DNA from: Roseivivax jejudonensis
Lineage (GTDB): Bacteria; Pseudomonadota; Alphaproteobacteria; Rhodobacterales; Rhodobacteraceae
NCBI RefSeq assembly: GCF_900172265.1
Contig: NZ_FWFK01000004.1
Coordinates: 124,001-188,000 of the forward strand
DNA length: 64,000 bases
Direction of reading: 5' to 3'
Shown one piece after another: positions 1 to 8,226 of the stretch. The position numbers and the translations under genes are program-made. The notes under the pieces were generated by a model that was given only the letters and a program-made list of their open reading frames with translations, had not been told where the DNA came from and did no database searches. Numbering within the stretch: the first letter of the stretch is position 1; every line of letters begins with the position of its first letter.

Positions 1-1
1 G

Positions 2-418
2 CTGATCCTCGATGCGGTGAAGGGCGCGGTCGCGGTGCTGCTCGCGCGCTTTGCGGCGGGCGACGACAGCGCGCAGATCGCCGGGCTCGCGGCGTTCATA
101 GGGCATTGCTACCCGGTCTGGCTGCGCTTCGTCGGCGGCAAGGGCGTGGCGACCTTCCTCGGCGTAATGCTGGCGATGATCTGGCCCGTGGGGCTGCTCA
201 CCTGTGCGACCTGGATCGCCGGCGTTGCGCTGACCCGCGTATCGAGCGTCGGCGCGCTGACGGCGGCGATCCTGTCGGCCGGCTGGGCGATGCTGATCGG
301 CCGCTTCGATGCGGTGCTGGTGATCGTGCTGATGACGCTCCTGATGATCTGGCGTCACCGCCAGAACATCGCGCGCCTGCGCGCCGGCACCGAACCGCGG
401 CTTGGCGAACGGCCCTAG
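2..418 (+). CDS. plsY: Acyl-phosphate:glycerol-3-phosphate acyltransferase PlsY, 3' part
   Basis: PlsY transfers the acyl group from acyl-phosphate to glycerol-3-phosphate, the first step of phospholipid synthesis, at the inner membrane. The gene starts before the window, so only the C-terminal ~138 residues are visible, reading in frame from base 2. The sequence begins with a DAVKGAVAVLLAR-like segment that matches the region around the first conserved loop. It then has GHCYPVWLRFVGGKGVAT, which matches the glycine-rich second motif of the family, and an SSVGALTA segment like the third motif. Several hydrophobic helices separate these. The short Arg-rich tail and length to the stop fit a normal PlsY end. 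The next gene faces it from the minus strand, 183 bases away. Confidence 0.93.
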   Translation: MILDAVKGAVAVLLARFAAGDDSAQIAGLAAFIGHCYPVWLRFVGGKGVATFLGVMLAMIWPVGLLTCATWIAGVALTRVSSVGALTAAILSAGWAMLIGRFDAVLVIVLMTLLMIWRHRQNIARLRAGTEPRLGERP

Positions 419-601
419 CCGCGGCGATCCGGCACCCCTAACGCTCGGCAGGCGTCAGCCGATCCACGGCCCGTGTGAGAGCGGCAGAAATAGCCCGAGC
501 GCCATCGGGTGCACGCCGCCGCGTCGCGGACGCGACGCGTACACCGCCGCCCAGGATCGCAAGCGTGACCGGCCCCTCGCATTCAGGCGAAAGATGCGCG
601 C

Positions 602-1204
602 TCAGGCCTCGTCGTCGCTCGTGCCGTAGCGCTGGAACAGGCCGCCCTGCGTCATGAAGAACAGGAACAGCGCCGCCGTCAGTCCGAAGGTCTTGAAGTA
701 GACCCAAGCCTCGGTCGACATCGTGCGCCACACGATCTCGTTCGCGAGCGCCAGCGCGAAGAAGAAGACCGTGACCCGCTTGGTCAGGATCATCCAGCCC
801 TCGTCGCGCAGCGGGACCATTCCCTCCATCACCACGCGCAGCCAGCTCTGCCCGCGCAGGAGCCCCGCGCCGAGAATACCGCCGAAGATCAGGTAGATGA
901 GCGTCGGCTTCATCTTGAAGAACCGCTCGTCGTTGAGCCAGACCGACAGCCCGCCGAACACCACGATCAGCACGACGGTGACCACCTGCATCCGGCTCAG
1001 GTGCCCCGTCAGCCACCACAGAACGCCGGTCGCGGCCACCATCACCGGCACGAAACCCGCGGTCACCACGATGAACCCGTCATAGGCCGTGCCGCCGATG
1101 TCGAAGGTGCGGTCCTTCAGCAGCAGGTAGGCGACGAAGAAGGCCACCACCGGCCCGAGCTCGAGCGCGCTCTTGAGAAACGGGGAAATCTCGCGGTTCT
1201 GCAT
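602..1204 (-). CDS. yciB: Inner membrane septation protein YciB/IspZ family
   Basis: This 200-residue protein opens with a short polar head, then LELGPVVAFFVAYLLLKDRTF, the hallmark start of the YciB/IspZ intracellular septation family. It carries about five hydrophobic helices and the family-typical KMKPTLIYLIFGGILGAGLL stretch. The family is linked to cell envelope and septum integrity, but its biochemical role is not settled. The start is well supported: a GGAGGTGAG ribosome site lies about 5 bases before the ATG. It follows the EamA transporter gene by 30 bases on the same strand, so the two are probably one transcript. In many Rhodobacterales this pair sits next to ftsY, as it nearly does here. 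Confidence 0.93.
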   Translation of the reverse strand: MQNREISPFLKSALELGPVVAFFVAYLLLKDRTFDIGGTAYDGFIVVTAGFVPVMVAATGVLWWLTGHLSRMQVVTVVLIVVFGGLSVWLNDERFFKMKPTLIYLIFGGILGAGLLRGQSWLRVVMEGMVPLRDEGWMILTKRVTVFFFALALANEIVWRTMSTEAWVYFKTFGLTAALFLFFMTQGGLFQRYGTSDDEA

Positions 1205-1234
1205 GTCTCACCTCCGGATGGCGATATGGGGCAC

Positions 1235-2134
1235 TCAGCCGCCGAACTCAACGATCACCGCACCGAGCGCGATCAGTGCCATCAGCGCGATGCGGCGCGG
1301 GCCCACCGTCTCGCCCAGCGCGAGCCAGCCGATCAGCGCCGCGAAGACGGTCGAGGTCTCGCGCAGCACCGCCGCCTCGCCCACCTTGTCGAGCCGGGTC
1401 GCCAGCATGATCGAGCCGAAGCTGGCGAAGGCCACGAGCCCGCCCACGACCCCGCGCAGTGCCAGCGGGCGCCACGGCACCGCCGCCATCGTGCGCCCGC
1501 GCCGGAGCGCGACAAGCGGCATCACGATCCCGTCGAGCATGAAGAACCACGCGAGGAACGTGAACGGATCGGCTGTCGCGCGGATGCCGTAGGCGTCGTA
1601 GGTCGTGTAGAGCGCGACGAAGCCCCCCGTCGCCACGGCAAAGGCCAGAGCGGGCCCGAGCGTCGCGCGGTCCTGCACCAGGAACAGGTAGTTGTAGACC
1701 GCGAGGCCGAAGATCCCGCTCATCAGCACGGCGATGCCGAGCCATTGCAGCGGCGCGAACGTCTCGCCGAAGATCAGATAGGCGCCGATCACCGCGAAGA
1801 ACGGTCCCGTGCCGCGCACGACCGGGTACACGACGGTGTAGGCACCGCGGCTGTAGGCGAGCGCCTGCAGGAACTTGTAGAGCGTGTGGATCACGAAGGC
1901 GCCGGCGAAGATCGGCCACATGTGCGGCTCGGGCCACGGCACCACGAAGAACGCGAACGGCGCGGCCATCAGCCCGTAGGAGGCGTCGATCGCCCCACGC
2001 GACAGCCACGGGTCGTGCCGCCCTTTCTGCAGCGCGCCGAACACCGCGTGCAGGAACGCCGCCGCAAGCGCCAGCACCATCGCCAGGGTGCGCCCGGCCT
2101 CCGTGCCCTCCAGCGAGACGAGCCAGGCACTCAT
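1235..2134 (-). CDS. EamA/DMT-family membrane transporter
   Basis: A 299-residue integral membrane protein with about ten hydrophobic helices arranged as two EamA-type halves. It has the glycine- and proline-containing helix ends common in the drug/metabolite transporter superfamily, and segments such as VYPVVRGTGPFFAVIGAYL and LIGWLALGETVGPRR near the ends of the two halves. These proteins usually export small metabolites or amino acids, but the substrate cannot be read from the sequence. The start is an ATG with no strong ribosome site. The gene is immediately upstream of yciB. Family assignment is secure; specific function is not. Confidence 0.88.
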   Translation of the reverse strand: MSAWLVSLEGTEAGRTLAMVLALAAAFLHAVFGALQKGRHDPWLSRGAIDASYGLMAAPFAFFVVPWPEPHMWPIFAGAFVIHTLYKFLQALAYSRGAYTVVYPVVRGTGPFFAVIGAYLIFGETFAPLQWLGIAVLMSGIFGLAVYNYLFLVQDRATLGPALAFAVATGGFVALYTTYDAYGIRATADPFTFLAWFFMLDGIVMPLVALRRGRTMAAVPWRPLALRGVVGGLVAFASFGSIMLATRLDKVGEAAVLRETSTVFAALIGWLALGETVGPRRIALMALIALGAVIVEFGG

Positions 2135-2240
2135 GCTTGCGCCACCGCCACGCGTCCGTCCGCTCCGCGGAGGACGGTACGATCGTCCGCTCTTGCGGGG
2201 CCGGCGCCCGCCGCGACATGACGTTTATGTGACGCGCGGT

Positions 2241-2266
2241 GGAAACGCCCGCGCGGTGCCGGCGTT
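2241..2266 (+). promoter_or_regulatory. Near-consensus EcfG-type promoter before the MgtC gene
   Basis: GGAAA at 2241-2245, a 17-base spacer, then CGTT at 2263-2266. The general stress sigma factor EcfG of alphaproteobacteria reads GGAAC-N16/17-CGTT, so there is one mismatch in the -35 box. The spacing to the GTG start (about 37 bases) is reasonable. This is weak evidence alone. Confidence 0.3.
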
Positions 2267-2302
2267 GAGCACCAAACGCTCCCCACACCACGGAGGCGCC
2301 GG

Positions 2303-2791
2303 GTGCCCGAGTTCATCCGCGACGAACTGCTCACCACCTTCACGGCAACGCCGCTGCCGACCGCGATCTTCCGCCTGTCCTGCGCCGTCGTCCTCGGCGC
2401 GCTGATCGGGTGGGAGCGCGAGGCGCACAGCAAGCCCGCGGGCCTCAGGACCCACATCCTGATCGCGATTGCCGCCTGTCTCTTCACGCTGATCGCGTTC
2501 GACCTGATGGAACTGCGCGAGACCGACACCGGCTCGCTCCGCGTCGATCCGATCCGCGTGATCGAGGCGGTGACGGCGGGTGTCGCCTTCCTCGCCGCCG
2601 GGTCGATCATCACCCACGGCGCGCGGGTCGAGGGCCTGACGACCGGCGCGGGCATGTGGATGGCCGGCGCGGTCGGGCTCTGTTGCGGCACCGGCAACGT
2701 GCCCCTCGCGGCGATCGCGACGGTGCTGGCACTGGCGGTGCTGTGGATGCTGCGCAAGCTGATGGGCGACACGTCAGGATCCGACGCCTGA
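2303..2791 (+). CDS. MgtC/SapB family membrane protein
   Basis: This 162-residue protein has four or five hydrophobic helices and the segment GWEREAHSKPAGLRTHIL, the signature of the MgtC/SapB family, followed by the acidic loop and a glycine-rich GVAFLAAGSII helix. MgtC proteins modulate ATP synthase and magnesium or phosphate homeostasis in some pathogens; in free-living bacteria the role is unclear. The protein lacks the C-terminal ACT-like soluble domain of Salmonella MgtC, so it is the short form. The start is a GTG preceded by CGGAGG at 2291-2296. The gene lies between divergent EamA and convergent GNAT genes and appears to be transcribed alone. Confidence 0.88.
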   Translation: MPEFIRDELLTTFTATPLPTAIFRLSCAVVLGALIGWEREAHSKPAGLRTHILIAIAACLFTLIAFDLMELRETDTGSLRVDPIRVIEAVTAGVAFLAAGSIITHGARVEGLTTGAGMWMAGAVGLCCGTGNVPLAAIATVLALAVLWMLRKLMGDTSGSDA

Positions 2792-2804
2792 ACCGGCGCG
2801 TCGC

Positions 2805-3200
2805 TCACGCCTGCGTCCGGATCATGCCGGTGCGGATCTCGAACCCCGCGCGGCGGTAGAGATCGAACGCGCCCGGATCGGCGATCAGCGTGATCTGCGC
2901 GGTCGCGGGCAACTCGGCGTCGGCCCAGTCCAGCAGGCGCGTCAGCACCTCGGTCGCGACGCCCTGACCACGGAATTCCGGGTCGGTGGCGATGTCGACC
3001 ACCTGCGCAAAGCAGCCGCCGTCGCCCACCAGCCGCCCGAGCCCCACGAGCCGCCCGCGCGCCCGCGCCGTCACGATGTGAAGCGAGTTCTCCAACCCGC
3101 GCGCCGCCGCGGCAGGCGCGCGCCGCGACAGCCCCGCGAGACGCCGCAACTCCAGGTATTCGCCCACCGAGGGCGCGTCGCCGTCCCAGGTCAGGCTCAC
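2805..3200 (-). CDS. GNAT-family N-acetyltransferase
   Basis: A 131-residue acetyltransferase of the GNAT fold. The acetyl-CoA loop is visible as DPEFRGQGVATEVLTRLLDWA (the R/Q-x-x-G-x-G/A pattern), preceded by a beta strand containing VVDIAT and followed by LYRRAGFEIRTGMI, the usual last strand. The acceptor substrate is unknown. The start is a GTG that overlaps the ftsY stop as GTGA, so translation is probably coupled to ftsY. The protein is short at the N terminus, with only a brief segment before the first GNAT strand. Confidence 0.85.
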   Translation of the reverse strand: MSLTWDGDAPSVGEYLELRRLAGLSRRAPAAAARGLENSLHIVTARARGRLVGLGRLVGDGGCFAQVVDIATDPEFRGQGVATEVLTRLLDWADAELPATAQITLIADPGAFDLYRRAGFEIRTGMIRTQA

Positions 3201-4537
3201 TGCTCGAGCCCCGTCAGCGCCGCGGCGAACTCCTCGGGGTCGAACGGGGCGAGGTCGTCGATCTGCTCGCCCACGCCGATGGCATGGATCGGCAGGCCGA
3301 ACTTGTCGGCGAGCGCCACCAGCACGCCGCCCTTCGCGGTGCCGTCGAGCTTGGTCATCACGAGGCCCGACACGTCGGCCAGCTTGCGGAAGATCTCCAC
3401 CTGCTGGAGCGCGTTCTGCCCCGTCGTCGCGTCGAGCACGAGCAGCGTGTTGTGCGGCGCATCGGGATCCTTCTTGCGGATCACCCGCACGATCTTGGCC
3501 AGTTCCTCCATCAGGTCCTGGCGGTTCTGCAGCCGCCCCGCCGTGTCGATCAAAAGCAGGTCCGCGCCGTCCGCCTGCGCCTTCGTCATCGCGTCGAAGG
3601 CCAGCGACGCGGGGTCGGACCCCTCGGGCGCGGTCAGCACCGGCACCCCGGCGCGGTCGCCCCAGATCTGAAGCTGTTCGACCGCCGCGGCGCGGAACGT
3701 GTCTCCGGCGGCGATCACCACACTCTTGCCGGCCTCGCGGAACTGGCTGGCGAGCTTGCCGATCGTCGTGGTCTTGCCCGATCCGTTCACCCCGACGACG
3801 AGCACGACCTGCGGCGTCGTGCGGTAGAGCGGCAGCGGCTTGGCCACCGGCTCCATGATCCGGGTGATCTCGGCGGCCAGGAGCTCCTTGATCTCGCGCG
3901 TCGACACGCGGCGGCCATAGCGCCCCTCGGCCATGTTGGCGGCCACGCGCAGCGACGTGTCGACCCCCATGTCGGCGGCGATCAGCAGCTCTTCGAGGCT
4001 CTCGACCATTTCGTCGTCGAGCACGCGGCGCATGACCGGCGCCTCGGACGGTCCGCGCCCGAACAGGCGGCCGAAGAACCCGCCGCCGCGGGTCTCCGGC
4101 GTGCCGTCGCCGGGCACCTCGGTCGGGGGCGGCACTTCGTCCGGCAGATCCTCCTGCGGGATCTCCAGCGGCGTCAGCGGCACGGTCTCGGACGGCCGCT
4201 CCGGCACAGGGTCCGAAGGCACGGGTGCATCCGGCGCATCGGGCTCCGGCTCGACCGGCGGGGCCGGCAGATCGGCGGGATCCTCCGGCACCGGCGCCTC
4301 GTCCGGCGCGTCCGGTGGCACCTCGTCGGGCGCCGTCGGCGCCTCCTCGGGCGGCTCCGGCACCGGGTCGTCCGGCGGCGGCGCGTCGGGCGCCGGGCCG
4401 GGCTCGGGCTCGGCCGGCGGGGTGTCGGGTGTATCCGGATCGGCGCTGCCACCCTCCTCGACGATCGCTTCGAGGCCCTCCTCCAGCTTGGAGGACGACT
4501 TGAACAGGCGGGACTTGAGCTTGCCGAAGAAGGACAC
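3197..4537 (-). CDS. ftsY: Signal recognition particle receptor FtsY
   Basis: FtsY is the membrane-associated GTPase that docks the signal recognition particle and hands nascent membrane proteins to the translocon. The C-terminal NG domain is complete: GVNGSGKTTT (P-loop), DTFRAAA, LLIDTAGR and TKLDGTAKGG. I place the start at a GTG giving VSFFGKLKSRLFKSSSKLEEG, the normal FtsY head, with GGGAG about 8 bases upstream; an earlier in-frame start would add ten unrelated residues. Between about residues 30 and 150 lies an acidic, proline-rich linker made largely of Pro, Glu, Asp and Ala, longer than the structured part needs. It is 446 residues long. The gene leads an operon with the overlapping GNAT gene. 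Confidence 0.96.
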   Translation of the reverse strand: MSFFGKLKSRLFKSSSKLEEGLEAIVEEGGSADPDTPDTPPAEPEPGPAPDAPPPDDPVPEPPEEAPTAPDEVPPDAPDEAPVPEDPADLPAPPVEPEPDAPDAPVPSDPVPERPSETVPLTPLEIPQEDLPDEVPPPTEVPGDGTPETRGGGFFGRLFGRGPSEAPVMRRVLDDEMVESLEELLIAADMGVDTSLRVAANMAEGRYGRRVSTREIKELLAAEITRIMEPVAKPLPLYRTTPQVVLVVGVNGSGKTTTIGKLASQFREAGKSVVIAAGDTFRAAAVEQLQIWGDRAGVPVLTAPEGSDPASLAFDAMTKAQADGADLLLIDTAGRLQNRQDLMEELAKIVRVIRKKDPDAPHNTLLVLDATTGQNALQQVEIFRKLADVSGLVMTKLDGTAKGGVLVALADKFGLPIHAIGVGEQIDDLAPFDPEEFAAALTGLEQ

Positions 4538-4635
4538 GAAAGGGCTCCCGAAACAGGTGCTCCTCACCTAATCGCGATGGGCGGCAAGGGAAAGTCCCGT
4601 TGACCGGGCGCCGCCTGCGCGGTCACACCAAGGGC

Positions 4636-5532
4636 ATGCGCCTGCTTGTTGTCCTGCTCGTGTCGATCCTGTCCCTGCCCGCCGTCGGCGCGCCGGTTTC
4701 CGCCGAGCCCGGGCGCATGTGCTCTTCGGGCAGCTACGGGCGCGTGATGTGCATCCGGCCCGCGCATTTCGTCTTCGACACCTGCCAGGCGATCGAGCAC
4801 TTCGCAGAAACCAACGGCCTCGCACCCGGCTTCTTCGCCCGGCTCATCTGGCAGGAAAGCCGTTTCGACCCGAACGCGCTGTCGCCGGCGGATGCGCGCG
4901 GCATCGCCCAGTTCATCGATTCGACCGCCGAGATGCGCGGCCTCGTCGACAGCTACAATCCGGCCCTCGCGCTCGAATACTCCGCCCGCTACCTGGGCGA
5001 GATGAGCCGCGCCTACGGCAATCCCGGCCTCGCCGCGGTCGGCTACAACGGCGGCGAGGCGCGCGCCGAGGGCCTGATCGCCCAGACCGGCGGATTGGCG
5101 CGCGAAACGGTGCAATACGTCCGCATCATCACCGGGCTGACGGCGGAGACATGGCGCGACGACCCGCCCGAGGATCACGACTGGCGGCTACAGGGTGACA
5201 TGCCCTTCGCCGACGCCTGCCACGACCTCGCGCGCAACCGCCGGATGACCCGCTATCCGCCGCCCGAGCCCGACCACGCGCCCTTCGGCGTGCAGCTTGC
5301 CTACGGGCTCAGCCCGGACGCCGCGCGCGCCGCCTTTGCCGAGCGCAGCCGCGCCTGCCGGTCGGGCGTGGAGGGCGTGCCGCTCGACATCGTGTTCGTG
5401 CGCAACCGCGTCTCGGGGCGCAAGGGGTACTACATGGCGCGCCTCGGCCGGGACACGGCGCAAAGCGCCCACCAATTGTGCAACGCCCTGCGCCGCCAGG
5501 GCTGCGTCTGCGCGGTCTATCCCAACGGCTAG
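4636..5532 (+). CDS. Secreted lytic transglycosylase (SLT fold)
   Basis: A 298-residue protein with a signal peptide in its first ~24 residues, starting MRLLVVLLVSILSLPAVGAP. A lysozyme-like transglycosylase domain follows: LIWQESRFDPNALSP contains the catalytic Glu at about residue 74, then ARGIAQFIDSTA, and a YNGG motif near residue 145. Such enzymes cleave peptidoglycan glycan strands to form anhydromuramic ends. The C-terminal ~40 residues (GYYMARLGRDTAQSAHQLC onward) look like a SPOR-like peptidoglycan-binding fold, though this is an inference. I chose ATG 4636 over an upstream TTG at 4600 because only it begins directly with the signal peptide. The gene is divergent from ftsY with about 98 bases between. 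Confidence 0.85.
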   Translation: MRLLVVLLVSILSLPAVGAPVSAEPGRMCSSGSYGRVMCIRPAHFVFDTCQAIEHFAETNGLAPGFFARLIWQESRFDPNALSPADARGIAQFIDSTAEMRGLVDSYNPALALEYSARYLGEMSRAYGNPGLAAVGYNGGEARAEGLIAQTGGLARETVQYVRIITGLTAETWRDDPPEDHDWRLQGDMPFADACHDLARNRRMTRYPPPEPDHAPFGVQLAYGLSPDAARAAFAERSRACRSGVEGVPLDIVFVRNRVSGRKGYYMARLGRDTAQSAHQLCNALRRQGCVCAVYPNG

Positions 5533-5657
5533 GCGCGCTGACGCGCGTGTCACGCGATCGTGCGGGGCCCGGGGCCGCCCGGGGCATTCATCGGATCGCC
5601 CGACGCGTGTTAGTGTCATTCCAGACATTGCCTGCCTTTCCGAAGGAGACAGCACGC

Positions 5658-6146
5658 ATGCAGACACCGTTCACCTCCCGCCGGTCCTTTCTGGCCAGCG
5701 CCGGCGCCACCGGCGTGGCGCTCGCCGCTGCCGGTCTGCCGATGCCGGCCATCGCGCAGGGCCTCGCGCCGACGCAGACGATGCGCGGCGGATCGAACAA
5801 CTACCGTCCCGGCGCGCCGCTCGTCGATCGCCTCGGCAGCGGCTTCTGGGTGCGCGGCCGTGTCCGCCGCGCCGGCGACGGCGCACTGCTGCAGAACGTC
5901 CGGATCCAGATCTGGGCCGCCACCACGCTCGGCGGAGAGCGCGAGCCCGCGAACCACGGCAGCGTCATGACCGATTCCGAGGGCCGCTTCGCCCTCGAGA
6001 TGGAACAGATCGTTCCCAATTTCGGCCAGCCGCACGCGCATCTCGCCTACGACGACGCCGATTTCCAGACGGTGTTCCTGCGGCCCGTGATGCCGAGCCC
6101 GAGCGACACGTCGCTGGCCACCGAATTCGTGCTCGCGCCGGCCTGA
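5658..6146 (+). CDS. Tat-exported protein with intradiol-dioxygenase-like fold
   Basis: A 162-residue protein with a twin-arginine signal peptide: SRRSFLASAG, then a hydrophobic stretch ending at PAIAQ near residue 34. The mature part resembles the core beta fold of intradiol ring-cleavage dioxygenases: FWVRGRVRRAGDGALLQNV, then IQIWAA, a HGSVMTDSEGRF turn, and NFGQPHAHLAY with the paired histidines H126 and H128. In active enzymes iron is held by two Tyr and two His. The His pair is here, but the Tyr expected just before it is a Phe and I see no clear second Tyr, so catechol cleavage is doubtful. The gene is followed after 11 bases by a bis-heme membrane protein, which suggests a redox pair. 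Confidence 0.75.
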   Translation: MQTPFTSRRSFLASAGATGVALAAAGLPMPAIAQGLAPTQTMRGGSNNYRPGAPLVDRLGSGFWVRGRVRRAGDGALLQNVRIQIWAATTLGGEREPANHGSVMTDSEGRFALEMEQIVPNFGQPHAHLAYDDADFQTVFLRPVMPSPSDTSLATEFVLAPA

Positions 6147-6157
6147 GGCGGGCGCGC

Positions 6158-6775
6158 ATGTCCCGACTGCGCGCCACCGGCGTCGCGATCTGGGCCGGTC
6201 TCGCGCTTCTCGCGGTCGGCCCGGTGGTGCTCGCCGCGTTCAGCCCCTACCTCGCCTATCGCGGCCCGCTCTACATCCTCGGCGGGTTCGCGGGCATCGT
6301 CGGGCTGTCGCTGCTGCTGACGCAACCGCTCCTCGCGGCCGGCGATCTGCCCGGGGCGCGCGGCCCCGACGGCCGGCGCTGGCACCGCTGGATGGGCTGG
6401 GGCCTCGTGGCCTGCGTCGCCGCGCATATCGTCGGGCTCTTTGTCACGAGCCCGCCCGACACGATCGACGCGCTCCTCCTGGTGGCGCCCACACCGTTCT
6501 CCGTGTGGGGCGTGATCGCGCTCTGGTCCACCGTCGCCACCGCGATCCTCGTGGCGCTGCGGCGCCGGATGGAGGCGCGGATCTGGCGGGTCGCGCACAA
6601 CGCGGTGGCGCTTCTCCTCGTCGTCGCGACGGTGATCCATGCCGTCCAGATCGAGGGCGCGATGGAGCAGGTGTCGAAATGGGCGCTCGGACTGGCGGCC
6701 ATCGCCGCCAGCGCGCTCGCCGTCGCGCGGCTCAGGATCCTGCGCCCGCTCCTGCGGCGGCGCGCCCGCGCCTAG
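6158..6775 (+). CDS. Ferric-reductase-like bis-heme membrane protein
   Basis: A 205-residue membrane protein with about six helices. Two HX13H pairs are visible: one from HRWMGWG to AAHIVG, the other from AHNAVA to VIHAVQ. Each pair sits across two neighbouring helices, the arrangement that holds two b-type hemes in the ferric reductase/YedZ transmembrane family. There is no cytoplasmic flavin or NAD domain, so electrons must come from another protein or the quinone pool. It starts 11 bases after the Tat-exported protein and is probably cotranscribed; the most economical idea is electron transfer across the membrane to a periplasmic partner. The substrate is unknown. Confidence 0.8.
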   Translation: MSRLRATGVAIWAGLALLAVGPVVLAAFSPYLAYRGPLYILGGFAGIVGLSLLLTQPLLAAGDLPGARGPDGRRWHRWMGWGLVACVAAHIVGLFVTSPPDTIDALLLVAPTPFSVWGVIALWSTVATAILVALRRRMEARIWRVAHNAVALLLVVATVIHAVQIEGAMEQVSKWALGLAAIAASALAVARLRILRPLLRRRARA

Positions 6776-6787
6776 TCGCCAGGACGC

Positions 6788-8038
6788 CTAGAGGATCGAC
6801 CGCATCGCCGCGAGGAAGGCGCGCACCTCCTCGAGCGTGTTGTAATGCGCCAGCGACACCCGGACGCACCCCGCCTGCCCCAGCGGCTCGAGGATATTGC
6901 CCGAATAGTGATCGGCCTTGCGCAGATGCGTGCGGATCCCCGCTGCGTTGAGCGCATCCACGATGTCCGCCGCGGGCCGACCGTCGGCCCAGAACGACAC
7001 CAGCCCCTCGCGCGCGGGATTGTCGGCGCCGCCGACGACATGAACGCCGGGCATCGACGCCAGCCCGGGCAGGTTGTCCGTGCCGCGCAGCATCGCGTCG
7101 GTCAGCGCGCGCTCGTGCGCATGGATCGCGTCCGCCGCCGCCTCGATCCGGGCGCGCGGTTCGGCCGCGTCCGACACCTGCGACCCGAGCCAGTCGAAAT
7201 GCGCCACCACGTCCGACAGCGTCGCGTAGGCGCCGGTGTCGCGGGTGCCGAGCTCCCACGTGCCGTCCGGCCCGCCGACCAGCGCGTCGTGCCCGAGCGC
7301 GGTCAGCCGGTCCGACGCCCACGCCAGCCCGAACCCGTGCCGCGAAAACAGCTTGTAGGGAGAGATCGCGTAGCCGTCGACGTCGCAGGCGGCGATGTCG
7401 ATACCGCCGTGACAGGCATGCTGGATCCCGTCGACAACGATCAGCGCCCCGGGCGCCACCGCGCGGATCGCCCGCGCGATCCCGGCCACGTCCATCGCCA
7501 TGCCGGTCACCGGCGACGTGTGCAGGATCGTGGCCACCCGCACCTCCGGCGTGACGACCGCGGCATAGGCCTCGGGCGTCACCCGGCCGGTGGCGTCGTC
7601 GTGGCGCACCCACACATGCTCGCGCCCCGTGACCTCGGCCCAGCGCGCCGCGGCCGAACGCGACGCCGGGTGCTCCACCGTCGATCCCAGTACGACACCG
7701 CCCGGCGCCGCGCCGAGGCAGGCGTCGCGGATCATCCGGAACAGCAGCTCCGTGCCACTCTCGCCCACGAAGATCCGCCCGCCCGGCGCGTTCAGGAACA
7801 GCGCCATGTCGGCGCGCGCCCGCTCGATCGTCGCCATCAGCGCGCGGCTCGCGGCGTTCGCCCGGCCCTGGTTGTCGGGAATCGCGGCATAGCGGGCCGA
7901 GGTCTCGACCACCGAGTTCAGCGTCAGCGCCCCGCCGGCGTTCTCGAAGAAGATCCGTTCGCCCTCGAACGGGCACGTCGCGACATGCGCGAACCGCGCG
8001 CGCACCGCCGCCATCAGGTCCGGTGCGAAGACGCTCAA
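6788..8038 (-). CDS. Class V aminotransferase / cysteine desulfurase-like PLP enzyme
   Basis: A 416-residue fold-type I PLP enzyme of the class V aminotransferase family. Visible landmarks are VFVGESGTELLFRMI-like cofactor loops, STVEHPAS, LHTSPVTGMAMDV, VVDGIQHACHG (Asp and His contacting the PLP ring) and ISPYKLFSRHGFG, whose Lys would form the internal aldimine. The sequence resembles the cysteine desulfurase/isopenicillin epimerase branch, but no catalytic Cys loop of IscS/SufS type is evident, so desulfurase activity is not assumed. The start I favour is TTG 8038, overlapping the yacG stop as TTGA; an ATG eight codons later is possible. It is the last gene of the infA-maf-rng-yacG run. 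Confidence 0.82.
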   Translation of the reverse strand: MSVFAPDLMAAVRARFAHVATCPFEGERIFFENAGGALTLNSVVETSARYAAIPDNQGRANAASRALMATIERARADMALFLNAPGGRIFVGESGTELLFRMIRDACLGAAPGGVVLGSTVEHPASRSAAARWAEVTGREHVWVRHDDATGRVTPEAYAAVVTPEVRVATILHTSPVTGMAMDVAGIARAIRAVAPGALIVVDGIQHACHGGIDIAACDVDGYAISPYKLFSRHGFGLAWASDRLTALGHDALVGGPDGTWELGTRDTGAYATLSDVVAHFDWLGSQVSDAAEPRARIEAAADAIHAHERALTDAMLRGTDNLPGLASMPGVHVVGGADNPAREGLVSFWADGRPAADIVDALNAAGIRTHLRKADHYSGNILEPLGQAGCVRVSLAHYNTLEEVRAFLAAMRSIL

Positions 8039-8226
8039 TGCGGCTGCTCCGGGCCGCTTTCGCCGCGCATCGCCGCGTCGAGCGCCTCCTCCACGTCCTC
8101 GGGATCGGTCGAGGGCACCGCGTAGGCGCCCGTCATCCACTTGGCGAGGTCCACGTCCGCGCAGCGGCGCGAACAGAACGGACGATAGCGTCCGTCGGTC
8201 GGCTTCGAACAGATCGGGCAGCTCAT
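8035..8226 (-). CDS. yacG: DNA gyrase inhibitor / zinc-binding protein YacG
   Basis: A 63-residue protein with the YacG zinc module: CPIC at the start (C3, C6) and FCSRRC (C18, C22), followed by the family's DLAKWMTGAYAVP segment. Escherichia coli YacG binds gyrase B and inhibits supercoiling. An acidic tail follows. The ATG overlaps the stop of the RNase E/G gene by ATGA, and its own stop overlaps the TTG start of the PLP enzyme. It shares this place after an RNase E/G gene with many alphaproteobacteria. Confidence 0.93.
   Translation of the reverse strand: MSCPICSKPTDGRYRPFCSRRCADVDLAKWMTGAYAVPSTDPEDVEEALDAAMRGESGPEQPH

Noticed and set aside
6047-6640. Charged minus-strand frame opposite the bis-heme membrane protein
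   Set aside because: It is complementary to the heme protein gene, which has two HX13H pairs and helix pattern; the minus frame has no recognisable domain.
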